Positions 22,870-34,377 of a stretch of DNA of 64,000 nt are shown piece after piece. The notes under the pieces were generated by a model. It ran no database searches, was not told the DNA's origin, and saw only the letters and a program-made list of their open reading frames with translations. Position numbers and translations under genes: made by a program. Location of the stretch: NCBI GenBank assembly GCA_002914845.1, contig JXTC01000024.1, positions 1,554,423 through 1,618,422 on the forward strand, in the 5' to 3' direction. Source of the DNA: Trema orientale (taxonomy: Eukaryota > Streptophyta > Magnoliopsida > Rosales > Cannabaceae). Numbering within the stretch: position 1 is the first letter of the stretch; every line of letters begins with the position of its first letter.

Positions 22870-23204
22870 AGTACTCCATAGTCTACGAGTAAATGATAGA
22901 ATAGGAATGTAAAGAAAAAAAACAAGAATAATTTTTTAGAAGAATCCTATACAAGGTATATTTTATCCTTTACATTTTTTAAAATTAAAATCGAATCAAG
23001 TTCTTAATTATTTTTATATTTATGTATATATATGTGAATTTTACATGATAATATTGATATAACTATTATACAATATTAATGAAAATTTGTTGAGAACAAT
23101 TGTACTTCATTGTCTTTTTTTTTTTTTTCAATGATTATGTACTTTGTTGTTAATTGGAAAATTATTAGATTTTGAGTATATCTAAAAAAAAGTGAGAATA
23201 ATGC
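22870..23204. other. Gene-free AT-rich DNA
   Basis: No gene, repeat boundary or RNA signal is visible here beyond homopolymer runs. Confidence 0.5.
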
Positions 23205-23402
23205 CTAAGATACCACCTATTATCTCACTTTTCAATACTACCTAATGTGATAATTGATTTGTAACAAGTGATTTATCGGCATTAAATTGGTGAATATTGT
23301 TAACTTAGTGGTAAGTTTTAATAATGCACCAATTAAATCAATGACAGATCATATAAAACATTAGGTATATTAAAAATGTGAGATAATATATGTGGGATCC
23401 AT
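23205..23402. mobile_element. MITE-like foldback next to the copia insertion site
   Basis: The first ~55 bases ('agataccacctattatctcacttttcaatactacctaatgtga..') pair with the last ~55 ('..aacattaggtatattaaaaatgtgagataatatatgtggg'). The copia element starts only a few bases beyond its right end. The internal 'taataatgcaccaattaaat' relates it to the foldback at 6725-6916. Confidence 0.65.
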
Positions 23403-23411
23403 AGTACTAAT

Positions 23412-24549
23412 TGTTAGTACACGATTTAGTTTGGCACCTTATGATCTTTTTGCAATGTAATGGACAATATTTCAAAGTTATATCTCAGTTGTATTTTCAG
23501 TCTTGTGTATGTATTTGTTAGTCTGTGTAATCGTGCTCCAAGACTGTTTTGACAAAGCATTCAACTGAAGCATCTAAAGTTCTGAAGCTCTTCTTCAAAC
23601 TGGTTTCAATGGTTAGGTGTTATGTCTAGTGATCTGCATGTTTAGTCATTAGAGCACTTCATATACATATATGTATAGTATGCTTTTTATGCTTTGTCTG
23701 TTACATCAGTTTCTCAGCTTGTGTTGTCAAGTTGTCACCTTTAACCTTTAAGGTTGACCTTTTCAAGTGAAGTTTGACTTTGTGTGTCTTAACTGTGTGA
23801 GTGATTGTTTAATCAAGATGACACCTTTAGATCTGAGTTCGTTTAATATTTGTGTGTTAAATCAGTGTGCCTGATTGTTACATCAAGATGACATCTTTAG
23901 ATCTGAGTCTGTGTATTATATCTGTGTCACTGCATGTTCAGACATTGCGATGACAACTGTTATTATAGCTGAGTCACGATGTACTTTCCTATATAAATAG
24001 GAAGCTTCTGTTCAGATCATTTTTTTGGGTAGAGGTCTTTGAGCATTACTCTCAGAAAGATATTTTGGTGAGGCCTTCTTGCTTTATGAGCAAGTTTCAT
24101 TCTCTTAGAGCTTTGAGTGTTTAGATCTAAGAGTGTCCTTTGTCATTGAGTCCACCATTGATTCCAGTGTGAAGGTGGAGCTCCATGGCTACCTGATTTC
24201 AAGAAGATATAGCTTGTTCTTGCCGGAGCTGGGAAGCTCATCAACGGCAGCTGAAGGGAGTTCAGCACAAGTTTGAGGAAGCAAAATTCCACGGAGGAAA
24301 TCAGAATCCAAATCAGCGACAAACTAAAAGGGAGTTCTAGATTCTTGTATAAGACCTGTATTTGTACTCTTTTCATATTTCTAGTGGATTGTTTGCTTGC
24401 CGGACCAGGTCCCGTAGATGTAGACACAACTTGGTTATGTTGAACCACGATAAAAAGCAGTGTGTCTCTTCTTTACATTTTTCATCTGATTGTTTCAAGT
24501 TCTACAAATTGAGCGTTCTGTCACAACAAACGAGTAGTCTGATTTAACA
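23412..24549 (+). repeat. 5' LTR of the SIRE-like copia
   Basis: Starts TGTTAG and ends TTTAACA. A TATA-like 'tatataaataggaag' lies near 23991-24005 with probable transcription starting shortly after it. Confidence 0.93.
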
Positions 24550-24550
24550 T

Positions 24551-24563
24551 TTAGTATCAGAGC
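24551..24563 (+). other. Primer-binding site
   Basis: TTAGTATCAGAGC, one base after the LTR, matches the TGGTATCAGAGC site complementary to the 3' end of initiator methionine tRNA, with a single G-to-A change in the TGG. Confidence 0.8.
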
Positions 24564-24663
24564 GGGCATTGCTTGCTATATTCAATGAGATTTCTGGGTT
24601 TCTAAATCGTGTTACTCTGTTTTGTTTGGAAATCGTGCTCTATTTTTGTATCTTACTGCAGAG

Positions 24664-26363
24664 ATGGATCAGCTAAGAGAAGGTGGATCTATTTCTAGAC
24701 CACCCTTGCTTGATGGGTTAAATTACTCATATTGGAAAGCTAGAATGAGAGCTTTCTTGAAGTCCATTGATGAAAGAGTTTGGACCTCCATTGTGTACGG
24801 ATGGTCACCTCCTGTTGAAACCGATGACAAGGATATGGAAATTCTTAAACCCGAAAATAAATGGTCAACTGCTGAATATGATTCTGCTAATTGGAACTCT
24901 AAAGGAATTAATGCAATTATGGCCTCTGTTAATGTTCATCAATTCAAAGTGATTTCAAATTGTACTGTAGCTAAGGATGCTTGGGAAAAACTTGAAAAGA
25001 AAAATCAAGGAACTGAGTCAGTGAAACAATCTAGACTTAGGATGCTTACAAGCCAATTTGAAAATCTCCATATGCTTGAAGATGAGACTATTTCAGTTTT
25101 CATTCTAAGATCTGTGATATATCTAATGAGTCTTTTGCCTTGGGAAAGGTTTACTCTAATACCATGTTGGTTGAGAAAGTTCTTAGATCTTTACCCAAAA
25201 GATTCAGATCAAAAGTTGTAGCTATTGAAGAGTGCAGGAAGCTAGAGGACAATGACTTTGATGAACTCATTGGTTCCTTGATAACTTATGAAATGAATTT
25301 CAAAGCCTGGGATAAAAAGAAGAAAAGTTCTGGTGTAGCATTGAAGATAGCTGATGAAATAGAGGATCTGGCAATCAAAAGAGATAAAGATTTAGATGAT
25401 GAAACCTTAGTTATGTTAACCAGAAATTACTCAAAGTTTCTTAAGAAAAATATGAAGAGAGTAGTTTCTGGTCAACAAAGTTCAGGGAAAAACGCAGCCC
25501 AGCTTAGAGTTAACAACACTGGAACCAGATTTGACAGAGATTCTAGTAACAGGCGAAAAGGAGTACAATGCAGAGAGTGTGGTGGTTTCGGACATATTCA
25601 GGTAGAATGTGCAAATACTCTCAAGAAGAAGGCAAATGCAATGAATGCAACTTGGAGTGAGAGTGAAGAAGAAACCGAGGAGCAAGAAAAGGACTCAGAT
25701 GTAACAAGCAATTTTGTAGCATTTGCTGCAAAATCTAAAACGGGAGATCAATGTCTAGACAGTCATCTCGAGTGTTCTGACAGTGACCTATCTGATGATA
25801 AGAATGAAGTGCAGTTTTCAAACCCTGATCAACAAGATGCTTATCAAAATATGTATGATCAGTGGTTGAGAATGGCTAACAAAGTCAGGGTTCAAGAAGC
25901 TCTTATATGTAGTCTCAAGGAAGAAAAATGAGCATATGAAGAAATGCTTACTGAATTGAGAACAAGACTGTAGAGATCTCAAGAACAGCTTGTCAAAACT
26001 CAGAAGGAGCTTGATGAATCCAACAAAAAGATTTTGTATCTGACGAATGGATTAGAAAAATTAAGTCAAATACTTAGAGTTGGGCAAACTCCAACAGACA
26101 AATCAGGTCTAGGGTATATAGGTGAGAGCTTAATCTCTCAAAAAGGAATACTACGGTACAATCCTTTTGGGTTCCAAAGGAAACTGAAGCTGGACATTGA
26201 TGAGTGTTCTAAGCCTCATCCTCAGGTGAGAAAGTTTATACCCATCTGTTATTTCTGTGGAAAAACAGGTCACACTCGACCAAAGTGTTACAAATTGTTG
26301 AATTTTTTGAAAAAAAGAGCTAAGTTAACCATGAGAAACAATGAAATATGTGAAAAGAAGTAA
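24664..26363 (+). pseudogene. Broken gag of the SIRE-like copia
   Basis: Gag starts at MDQLREGGS (24664), which leads into the RPPLLDGLNYSYWKARM segment common at SIRE-like gag N-termini. Reading shifts frame near 25100 (one base lost around the run of T) and continues from about 25105 to 25931. Two CCHC zinc knuckles are visible: CRECGGFGHIQVEC (about 25573-25614) and CYFCGKTGHTRPKC (about 26245-26290). In-frame stops at 25929 and 25972 lie between them. Gag packages element RNA; this copy could not make a full protein. Confidence 0.88.
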
Positions 26364-26379
26364 AGCAAGTTTGGATTCC

Positions 26380-29300
26380 TAAGAAAATAAAATGTCATGT
26401 AGCACACACCTCACTAGTTGCATATAATTCAGAAAATTGGTATTTTGATAGTGGATGCTCACGACATATGACTGGAAACATATCATTTCTGTCTGATTTT
26501 CATGAGAATACTAATGGATCTGTTACTTTTAGTGATGACAAAAAGGGCCAAGTTATGGTGTTGGAAACTTGTGTGTGCAGGGACTTCCAAATCTTAAAAA
26601 GGTCTTGCTGGTGAAAGGTCTAAAGGCAAATCTGATCAGTATCAGCCAAATGTGTGATGACCATCTCTCTCTACAGTTCAATCAAAAGACTTGCCAAGTG
26701 ATGAACAGCCATGGTGAATGTATATTGACTGGTCACAGATCAAGTGACAATTGCTACACTCTCAGCAATGACAAAACATGTCTGAGAGCCGACCTGACAG
26801 AAACTGAACTGTGGCATCAAAAGCTTGGTCATCTCAATTTCAGAGACATGATAAAAATCACCAAACACTAAGCTGTAAGAGGTGTTCCAGTGCTTCAACT
26901 TCCCAAAAATCCCATCTGTGGACCATGCCAAATGGGAAAGCAGACAAGAAGTCAACACAAGTCAATTCAACACTTTGTTACAAGTAGGTGCTTGGAACTC
27001 ATGCACATGAATCTCATGGGTCCGGTTCAAACTGAGAACATAGCTGGAAAGAGGTACATTTATGTGTGTGTTGATGATTATTCTCGTTTTACATGGGTTG
27101 ATTTTGTTAGAGAAAAATCAGATACTTTTCAGATGTTCAAAAATCTTGTCATAAGATTGCAAAATGAAAAACAATGCATAATTAAAAAGGTTGTTAGAAT
27201 TAGGATCGATCATGGGAAGAAATTTGAAAATGTCTTGTATTCTAACTTTTGCAATGAGTTTGGTATTTCACATGAGTTTTCAGCTCCTAAGACACCTGAG
27301 CAAAATGGGGTGGTTGAAAGAAAAAATAGGACCATTCAAGAAATGGCAAGAGTTATGTTGAATAGCAAGAAACTTCCTAAAAAGCTTTGGGCTGAAGCCA
27401 TAAACACAGCTTGCTACCTCAGCAACCGTGTACATTCAAGACAAATACCCTATGAGATTTGGAAGGGTAAGAAACCTAATCTTCACTACTTGCATGTGTT
27501 TGGATCAAAGTGCTATGTACTTAATGATAGAGAACACTTATGCAAATTTGATCTAAAAAGTGATGAAGGTGTGTTTGTGGGATATTTTCTAAACAGTAGA
27601 GCGTATAGAGTCTACAACATTCATAATCAAACAGTTATGGAATCAATAAATGTTGTTTTCGATGATAAAGATGATTTTTCTGAATTTTCTCAAGAAGATT
27701 CGGTAGAATCTATCACTGATCTGTCACAGAAAGAACAATATAATCATGCTGACAGAACAGGTGACAGAAGTGTTCAGACAGCTGATGTATCTGCTGGAAC
27801 TCCAGATTCAAGTGACATAAGTGGTGAACAGGTACATGATCAACAAAAAGAGCCTAGGAGAGGACCACCTTCATGGATCCAAAAGGCTTATCCACTGGAC
27901 AAAGTCATTGGCAATCCTAGTGATGTTCTTGTCACTAGAAGAAAACACATGAATGAGGTAAGTCATATCTATTATCTGTCACAACATGAGCCAAAAAATG
28001 TGAAAGAGGTTCTTGTTGATGAACATTGGATCTTAGCTATGTAAGAAGAACTTGAGCAATTCATTAGGAATGATATGTGGACATTAGTTCCTAGGCCAGC
28101 TGATAGTATCATCATAGGAACAAAATAGATCTTTAAGAATAAAACTGATGAGTTTGAAAATGTGGTTAGAAATAAAGCTAGGCTTGTTGCTCAAGGATAC
28201 ACGCAGGTTGAAAGCATTGATTTTGATAAGACTTTTGCACCAGTTGCTAGATTAGAATCTATTAGATTGTTTCTAGCTATTGCTTGTATGCTAAATTTCA
28301 AAGTCTATCAAATGGATGTCAAAAGTGCTTTTCTAAATAGATTTTTAAATGAAGATGTATATGTAGAGCAACCTGCAGGCTTTGAGGATCCACATCATCC
28401 AGACCATGTATACAAGCTCAAAAAGGCTTTGTACGGTCTGAAACAAGCTCCAAGAGCTTGGTATGGGAGGCTGACCACTTATTTTCTTGACAAAGGATAC
28501 CATAGAGGTAGGTCAGATAAAACATTGTTCATCAAAAAGCTTGAAACAGGTATACTTTGTGCTCAAATTTATGTGGATGATATCATATTTGGCTCAACAT
28601 GTGAGAAGCATACTCATAATTTTGTTAAACTAATGCAATCTAAATTTGAGATGAGTATGGTAGGAGAACTAAATGTATTTTTAGGTCTTCAAATCAAACA
28701 ATATGACAATGAAATTTTTATCTCACAAGAAAAATATACCAAGTTCATTGTTAAAAAGTTTGGTTTGGATACCTTAAAGACAATGAGAACTCCAATGAGT
28801 ACAAACATCAAGTTGAGCAAAGATGAAAAAGGAATCAGCATTGATCATACTCTATTTAGAAGCATGATAGGTAGCCTGTTGTATCTGACTGCTAGCAGAC
28901 CTGATATTTGTTTTAGTGTTGGTGCTTGTGCTCGATATCAGGCAGATCCTAAGGAGTCACATCTTGCAGCTGTGAAGAGAATACTCAAATATATGAATGG
29001 CACATCAGATTTTGGTATTTGGATGACCAAAGATACTAACCCTTTTCTTGTAGGGTTTTGTGATGCTGATTGGGCAGGGAGCCTTGATGACAGGAAGAGT
29101 ACTTCAGGTAGATGCTTCTACCTAGGAAACAATCTTGTTGCTTGGCACAGTAAGAAGCAGAATTCCATATCACTCTTTACAGCTGAGGCCGAATACATTG
29201 CAGTAGGTAGTTGTTGTACTCAACTCTTTTGAATGAAGCAAATGCTTAGTGATCATGGAATCAAGCTTGACATTGTGACTATTTTTGTGATAATACAAGT

Positions 29301-29512
29301 GATATAAACATTTCAAAAAATCCTATTCAGCACTCTAGGACAAAGCATATAGACATCAGACATCACTTCATTCGTGATCTAGTTGAGCATAAATTGGTGA
29401 GCATAGAATATGTTGAAACAGAAAAATAATTAGGTGACTTGTTTACAAAAGCCTTAGATGCCCCAAGATTTGAATCTTTACGCAAGGCCATTGGAGTATG
29501 CTCCATTTCATA
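26380..29512 (+). pseudogene. Broken pol (PR-IN-RT-RH) of the SIRE-like copia
   Basis: Domains in order: protease with WYFDSGCSRHM (about 26438-26470), a frame change, gag-pre-integrase, integrase (from 26890), reverse transcriptase (from about 28160, with YVDD near 28570) and RNase H ending at about 29512. Stops: 26869, 28042, 28126, 29230, 29428, plus a frameshift near 29280. In the integrase, the first residue of the DDE triad is Asn (codon 27010-27012, MNLMGP where the family has D); the second Asp (IRIDHG) and the Glu (NGVVERKNRT) are kept. This copy cannot supply its own enzymes. Confidence 0.9.
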
Positions 29513-30943
29513 GAGAGTTTGTCATCCTATATTGAGTATTTTAGTCTTATATATTTCGTAAAAACAGGGAATACTTAGTGTGTGTGTTTGTGTAGTTCAA
29601 GTGACTATTCACCAATGATGATTGAACTATCATATCCCTGTTCTAACACTCATAATTTTATTTGATTGGCTGAATTTTAACTTGTGATTCTCCCTACTCA
29701 TTGTTCTCAGCCACTGTGACTAAAATATTTTAACTTGCCTAGACTTAGTAGATATCGTCCTCTTGTGACTAAACAGGTTTGACATAGACTAGAGACATAT
29801 GTGCACCTAGATCAGAAAGGGCTACCTCTCATCAGGTGTGAAAGCTAGCCTTGAGTAATCGTTTAATTTGTAGTGACTCTTATGTCTTGGATGATCTACC
29901 ACGGAAGAGGGCTACCCTCTGGGATGTGTGCAGCCACTGATTTGGGTTACTTTAGAGTGGTGAGATTCCCCACTTTCAAAAAAGAAAAAAATGGAGAAAG
30001 AAAAGAGTGATTTGGTGCAGGAAGGCCAAAGAGCATATGCCAATGTGCATAAAAAAAAAGTCTAACCACAAAGAGTGGTCATTAAAAAGAGACAAATTAA
30101 ACCACTAAGTGTGGCCTGCAGTAAGAACCAAATCTGGTAGTTCCACATGCACACAAAATGCACATGAGTCTCTTGTCTATGTGTGATCACGTTGAGTTAA
30201 TAAGGTCAATGATATCTTCTAATTCTCTTCAAGATAATCATCAAGTCTAATGTGATTGACCTCAATTAGAAAGGATAATCAGTTGTTGATTTCAGCTACA
30301 CATTTGTTCATTGTACAAACACTCATTTCTTTAATCCTCCATATCATGAGTTGAGTAAAAGTCCTTGAAGTGCAAAAATACACACTAAATGTTCTTTGGT
30401 TTTACTTAATAAATCTAGCTAAATCCAATACAAAATGAGTTCTCTCTTGCTTTAAAAATGGGATGAGTTACCTAAAATTAATTGTCTCAAAATTTGCTCA
30501 ATTTTATGTTCGACCCACAAAGTTGTCATATCATGCTCAGGAAATATGTTGTCTGTTGTCTAAATGTTCTATTGTCCTAGGTTCACAAAATTTGATTGTG
30601 TCTGTTTTAATAGGGTATCGGCTTGATTTCACAAACACAACTGTCGTTTGTGTTTACTCATTTCGTATGCTTGCTATCGTTTCTGACTATTTTAAAAAAT
30701 ATATATATTTTTTCAAATTTCGAATTTTCCATTTTTTCCGCTTTTATTTTCATTTTGGAGCTTATTTTCAATTTTTGCTATTCCATTTATTTAGCTCCTC
30801 TCTTATTTCTCTCTCATCCTTACTGTTCATCTTCTTCCTACTCTCTCTTTTCTCTCTCCATCTCCCTTCTTCTGTTTCCCTAACCATTGTTCAAGCTCCG
30901 CTTGTAGCTAGTGTTTCCCTTTCTTCTCTTTTCTGCTTCATCA
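29513..30943 (+). other. Spacer between pol and the third ORF
   Basis: Noncoding internal DNA of the copia element. It includes two near copies of a 'gtgactct/gagggctaccctct' type phrase (29815-29960), poly-A rich scraps and a CT-rich leader (30780-30940) just before the next ORF, which could act as its 5' leader. A 180-codon frame at 30463-31005 runs through it and is Phe/Leu/Ser-rich translation of the CT-rich tract, not a supported gene. Confidence 0.6.
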
Positions 30944-33015
30944 ATGGCAGACAAAATCAAAGAGGTTCAAGCTCCTTTGGAGGAACTTACTGCTCCCTCA
31001 ACTGAACACCCATCAAGGCTTGAAAATCAGCCCTTTGAAATTCCTCCAGAAACAGGTAAATCTCAGTCGAAAAAAAGGAAGACAGTCGCATCTAAGAAGA
31101 AATCGTCTAAGAAAGTTTCAAAGAAGACGATGGACTCAAACCCTAGTTCTGACAGCATACCAGAGGGTTCTAACAATCCTCCTGACACATGCGTTCCAGC
31201 AGGCGTGTCTAGTGCTAACACTGCAGAAGCTGGTTCTATTTCTTAGGCGAAACCACCCTCCAAGTTAATAAAAGTTCTGGGTTCTGACAAGCCAGTTGCT
31301 GGTTCTGACACTCAACCTTTCAATCCAGCAAAAAAGACCGTGGATGCAAAGGTCACGGATCATAATGCTGGCTCCGTTAAACCAAGTGGAGAAAGTGACA
31401 TACCTGATGAGCCAGTGCCCATTTCTTCTCCAACCAAGACAAAGAATCACAAGCAGGTGGTGCTAAATCGAAGCCTTCTTCTTCTCCCAAGCCAACTCCT
31501 AAGAAAAAAGCCTCAGCAAAAGAAAAAGGGAAAGCTAAAGTGAAGATACCACGAATTAAAGCTCCTTCATCACCTGAGATCAAGACACTATTGAAGAAAA
31601 CGTACAACTTCTCCTTTTATACTGAGAATCTACAATCTCATTATAAAAAATTTGTGAGCAAACGTCCTGTCTATCCCAAGAAGGAGGTGAAGATCTCTGA
31701 TTTCAAAGAATAGGGACTACCAACGTTGATTGCTGCAAGAGGATGGATCAACACTGTGCAGCACTTAACTCCTCCATGCCCAGCCGTTGTCTAGGAGTTC
31801 TATGCCAATATTGGGAAATCAATCAACGATCCTGATCATCCAATGTTCTCTAAGGTATATTTTCGACGTCACATTGTTGAATTTTCACCTGCTGTTATTG
31901 AAGAATTTCTTGGTCTTGAACCTACTGATGGAACATGCACTGGAGAGTTTGATCTAGACATAGTAGCCACTGAGCTGAATGGTAAAGATTCTAAATGGCC
32001 ACAATCAAATTCAATTCCTGTTCCATGTCTTACTCTAAAGTATAGAATGCTCTACAAAATAGCACACACCAACTGGTTCCCTAGGAAACATACCTCCTCT
32101 GTGGGCGAGGCACACGCCAAGTTTATCTATGCTTTAGGCACTGACATACCAGTGGGTTTGGCCAAGTGGATGTTCAATACAATTGTTGCTAGTGGCCAGA
32201 GTGAAGCAATAGCCCGAATTTTACCTTACCCCTGCTTCATACAAGCCCTCATCAATAGCTACTCTCCAGATGAATTTATGAATGAGGCACCCATGAATCT
32301 GCCTACTCAGCTGACCATGAAGACCTTTCAGAGCCACTGTGAAAGTGCACGAAGTATTGCTGTTGCCACTGCTCCACCAGTCTCGGAAGAATTGAAGAGT
32401 TTGGGTCTCAAGGAAAATTCTTGGCAGTACAAGCTATTTGCAAAATGTGAGGAAGCCCTTCAAGCTGCTCAAACTGAGGCTGCTCAACGACAGAATGTGA
32501 AACACAGGATTGCTCAATTTGAGCGGATGATGGTTGCTAAAATGGCAGGTATTGAGAGTCTTCTTCAGACCGTGCTCACTCACCTTCAGATTCCTCACAA
32601 TACCTATCCTACTGTTGTGCCAGATGAAACCCCTGCTCCAACTTCGACTCCAGGTACAACTCAGGGGGAGCCTGTTCAACTTGACCCAACAGTATCAGAT
32701 GCACCATTATCAGTTCCTGATGTTTCTGCTCTGGGTAAACTAGCAGCTACTCAGGGGGAGCCTATATCTCCCATCACTCAGGGGGAGCAACCTCAAGGTA
32801 GTACAGCCACTCCAACTTCAGTGGACGGAACTAAGAATGCATCCATTGCTACTGGTGAATCTGATGCATCTGGTTCAGTTTTCGATGCATCTCTGAACAC
32901 TCTTCTAGCAAATCTACCACCTCTGCAAACTACAACAGGTACCAGCTCTGGCTCCCAGAAGCCTCCGAAGAAAAAGAACAAATCCGATGCAGCCAAGCCT
33001 CCTCTGCCAACCTGA
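30944..33015 (+). pseudogene. Third ORF downstream of pol, env-position, plant transposon protein domain
   Basis: Starts at MADKIKEVQAP (30944). The first ~190 residues are Lys/Ser/Pro-rich. A stop at 31244, a frame change near 31450 and stops at 31711 and 31792 break it; the longest open part is 31843-33015. The segment around RGWINTVQHL and EFYANIGKSIND to about residue 170 of the last part (NPF-like helices, IPVGLAKWM) resembles the 'putative plant transposon protein' domain often found in plant retroelements. A short predicted coiled stretch (EEALQAAQTEAAQRQN) follows, then a Pro/Thr/Ser-rich tail with three TQGE units. In soybean SIRE1 an ORF here was called env-like; I see no signal peptide or membrane segment, so I do not call it an envelope protein. 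Confidence 0.75.
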
Positions 33016-33220
33016 AAGTCATCCAGGCTTGCATCATCTTAGCCCTTATTTTTCTTCATATGTCTGTTTTTGGCCTCCTTTATGTTCAAAAAGGGGGAGT
33101 AGTGGTTATTTGTGTTTTGCTCCATGTGTTTCTTGTGGTATATTTCTATTTTCTACAGGTGGAAGACTTGTAGTTGTTTTTTAGGTTTGTGTTTCTTGAG
33201 GGTTTTGATCATAAGGATGC

Positions 33221-33234
33221 CAAAAGGGGGAGAT
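33221..33234 (+). other. Polypurine tract
   Basis: AAAAGGGGGAGA directly before the 3' LTR, the usual plus-strand primer position. Further GGGGGAG motifs occur at 32664, 32754, 32781 and 33092. Confidence 0.85.
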
Positions 33235-34372
33235 TGTTAGTGCACGATTTAGTTTGGCACCTTATGATCTTATTGCAATGTAATGGATAATATTTCAAAG
33301 TTATATTTCAGTTGTATTTTCAGTCTTGTGTATGTATTTGTTAGTCTGTATAATCGTACTCCAAGACTGTTTTGACAAAGGATTCAACTGAAGCATCTGA
33401 AGTTCTGAAGCTCTTCTTCAGACTGGTTTCAATGGTTAGGTGTTATGTCTAGTGATCTATATGTTTAGTCATTAGAGCACTTCATATACATATATGTTTA
33501 GCATGCTTTTTATGCTTTATATGTTACATCAGTTTCTCAGCTTGTGTTGTCAAGTTGTCACCTTTCACCTTTAAGGTTGACCTTTTCAAGTGAAGTTTGA
33601 CTTTATGTGTCTTAACTGTGTGAGTGACTGTTTAATCAAGATGACACCTTTAGATCTGAGTTCGTTCAATATTCGTGTGTTAAATCAATGTGCCTGATTG
33701 TTACATCAAGATGACACCTTTAGATCTGAGTCTGTGTGTTATATCTGTGTCACTGCATGTTCAGACATTGCGATGACAACTGTCATTACAGCTGAGTCAC
33801 GATGTACTTTCCTATATAAATAGGAAGCTTGTGTTCAGATCGTTTTTTTGGGTAGAGGTCTTTGAGCATTACTCTCAGAAAGATATTTTGGTGAGGCCTT
33901 CTTGCTTTATGAGCAAGTTTCTTTCTCTTAGAGCTTTGAGTGTTTAGATCTAAGAGTGTCCTTTGTCATTGAGTCTACCATTGATTTCGGTGTGAAGGTG
34001 GAGCTCCATGGCTACCTGATTTCAAGAAGATACAGCTTGTTCTTGCCGGAGCTAGGAAGCTCATCAACGGCAGCTGAAGGGAGTTCAGCACAAGTTTGAA
34101 GAAGCAAAAATCCACGGAGGAAATCAGAGTCCAAATCGGCGACAAACTAGAAGGGAATTCTAGATTCTTGTATAAGACTTGTATTTGTACTCTTTTCATA
34201 TTTCTAGTGGATTGTTTGCTTGCTGGACCAGGTCCCGTGGATGTAGGCATAACTTGGTTGTGTTGAACCACGATAAAAAGCTGTGTGTCTCTTCTTTATA
34301 TTTTTCATTCGATTGTTTAAAGTTCTGCAAATTGAGCGTTCTGTCACAACAAACGAGTAGCCTGATTTAATA
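33235..34372 (+). repeat. 3' LTR of the SIRE-like copia
   Basis: Same length as the 5' LTR. Its last two bases read TA instead of CA, a C-to-T change at the site that integrase would have to cut. Confidence 0.93.
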
Positions 34373-34377
34373 CTAAT

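Larger units (their letters stand above)
23412..34372 (+). mobile_element. Ty1/copia LTR retrotransposon, SIRE/Maximus-like, with a third ORF
   Basis: A nearly complete 10,961-base element. Both LTRs are 1138 bases, and CTAAT is duplicated directly outside (23407-23411 and 34373-34377). The order LTR, primer site, gag, protease, integrase, reverse transcriptase, RNase H, extra ORF, polypurine tract, LTR is that of SIRE-like copia elements. Every coding region is broken. The two LTRs differ at roughly 15 of the first ~290 bases by my count, so the insertion is not recent. Lineage assignment rests on length, domain order and the extra ORF and needs a tree. Confidence 0.9.

Noticed and set aside
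30463..31005. 180-codon frame before the third ORF of the SIRE-like copia
   Set aside because: It is Phe/Leu/Ser-rich from a CT-rich tract and overlaps the better-supported start at 30944 in another frame. I considered it as a membrane protein, but the hydrophobicity comes from composition.
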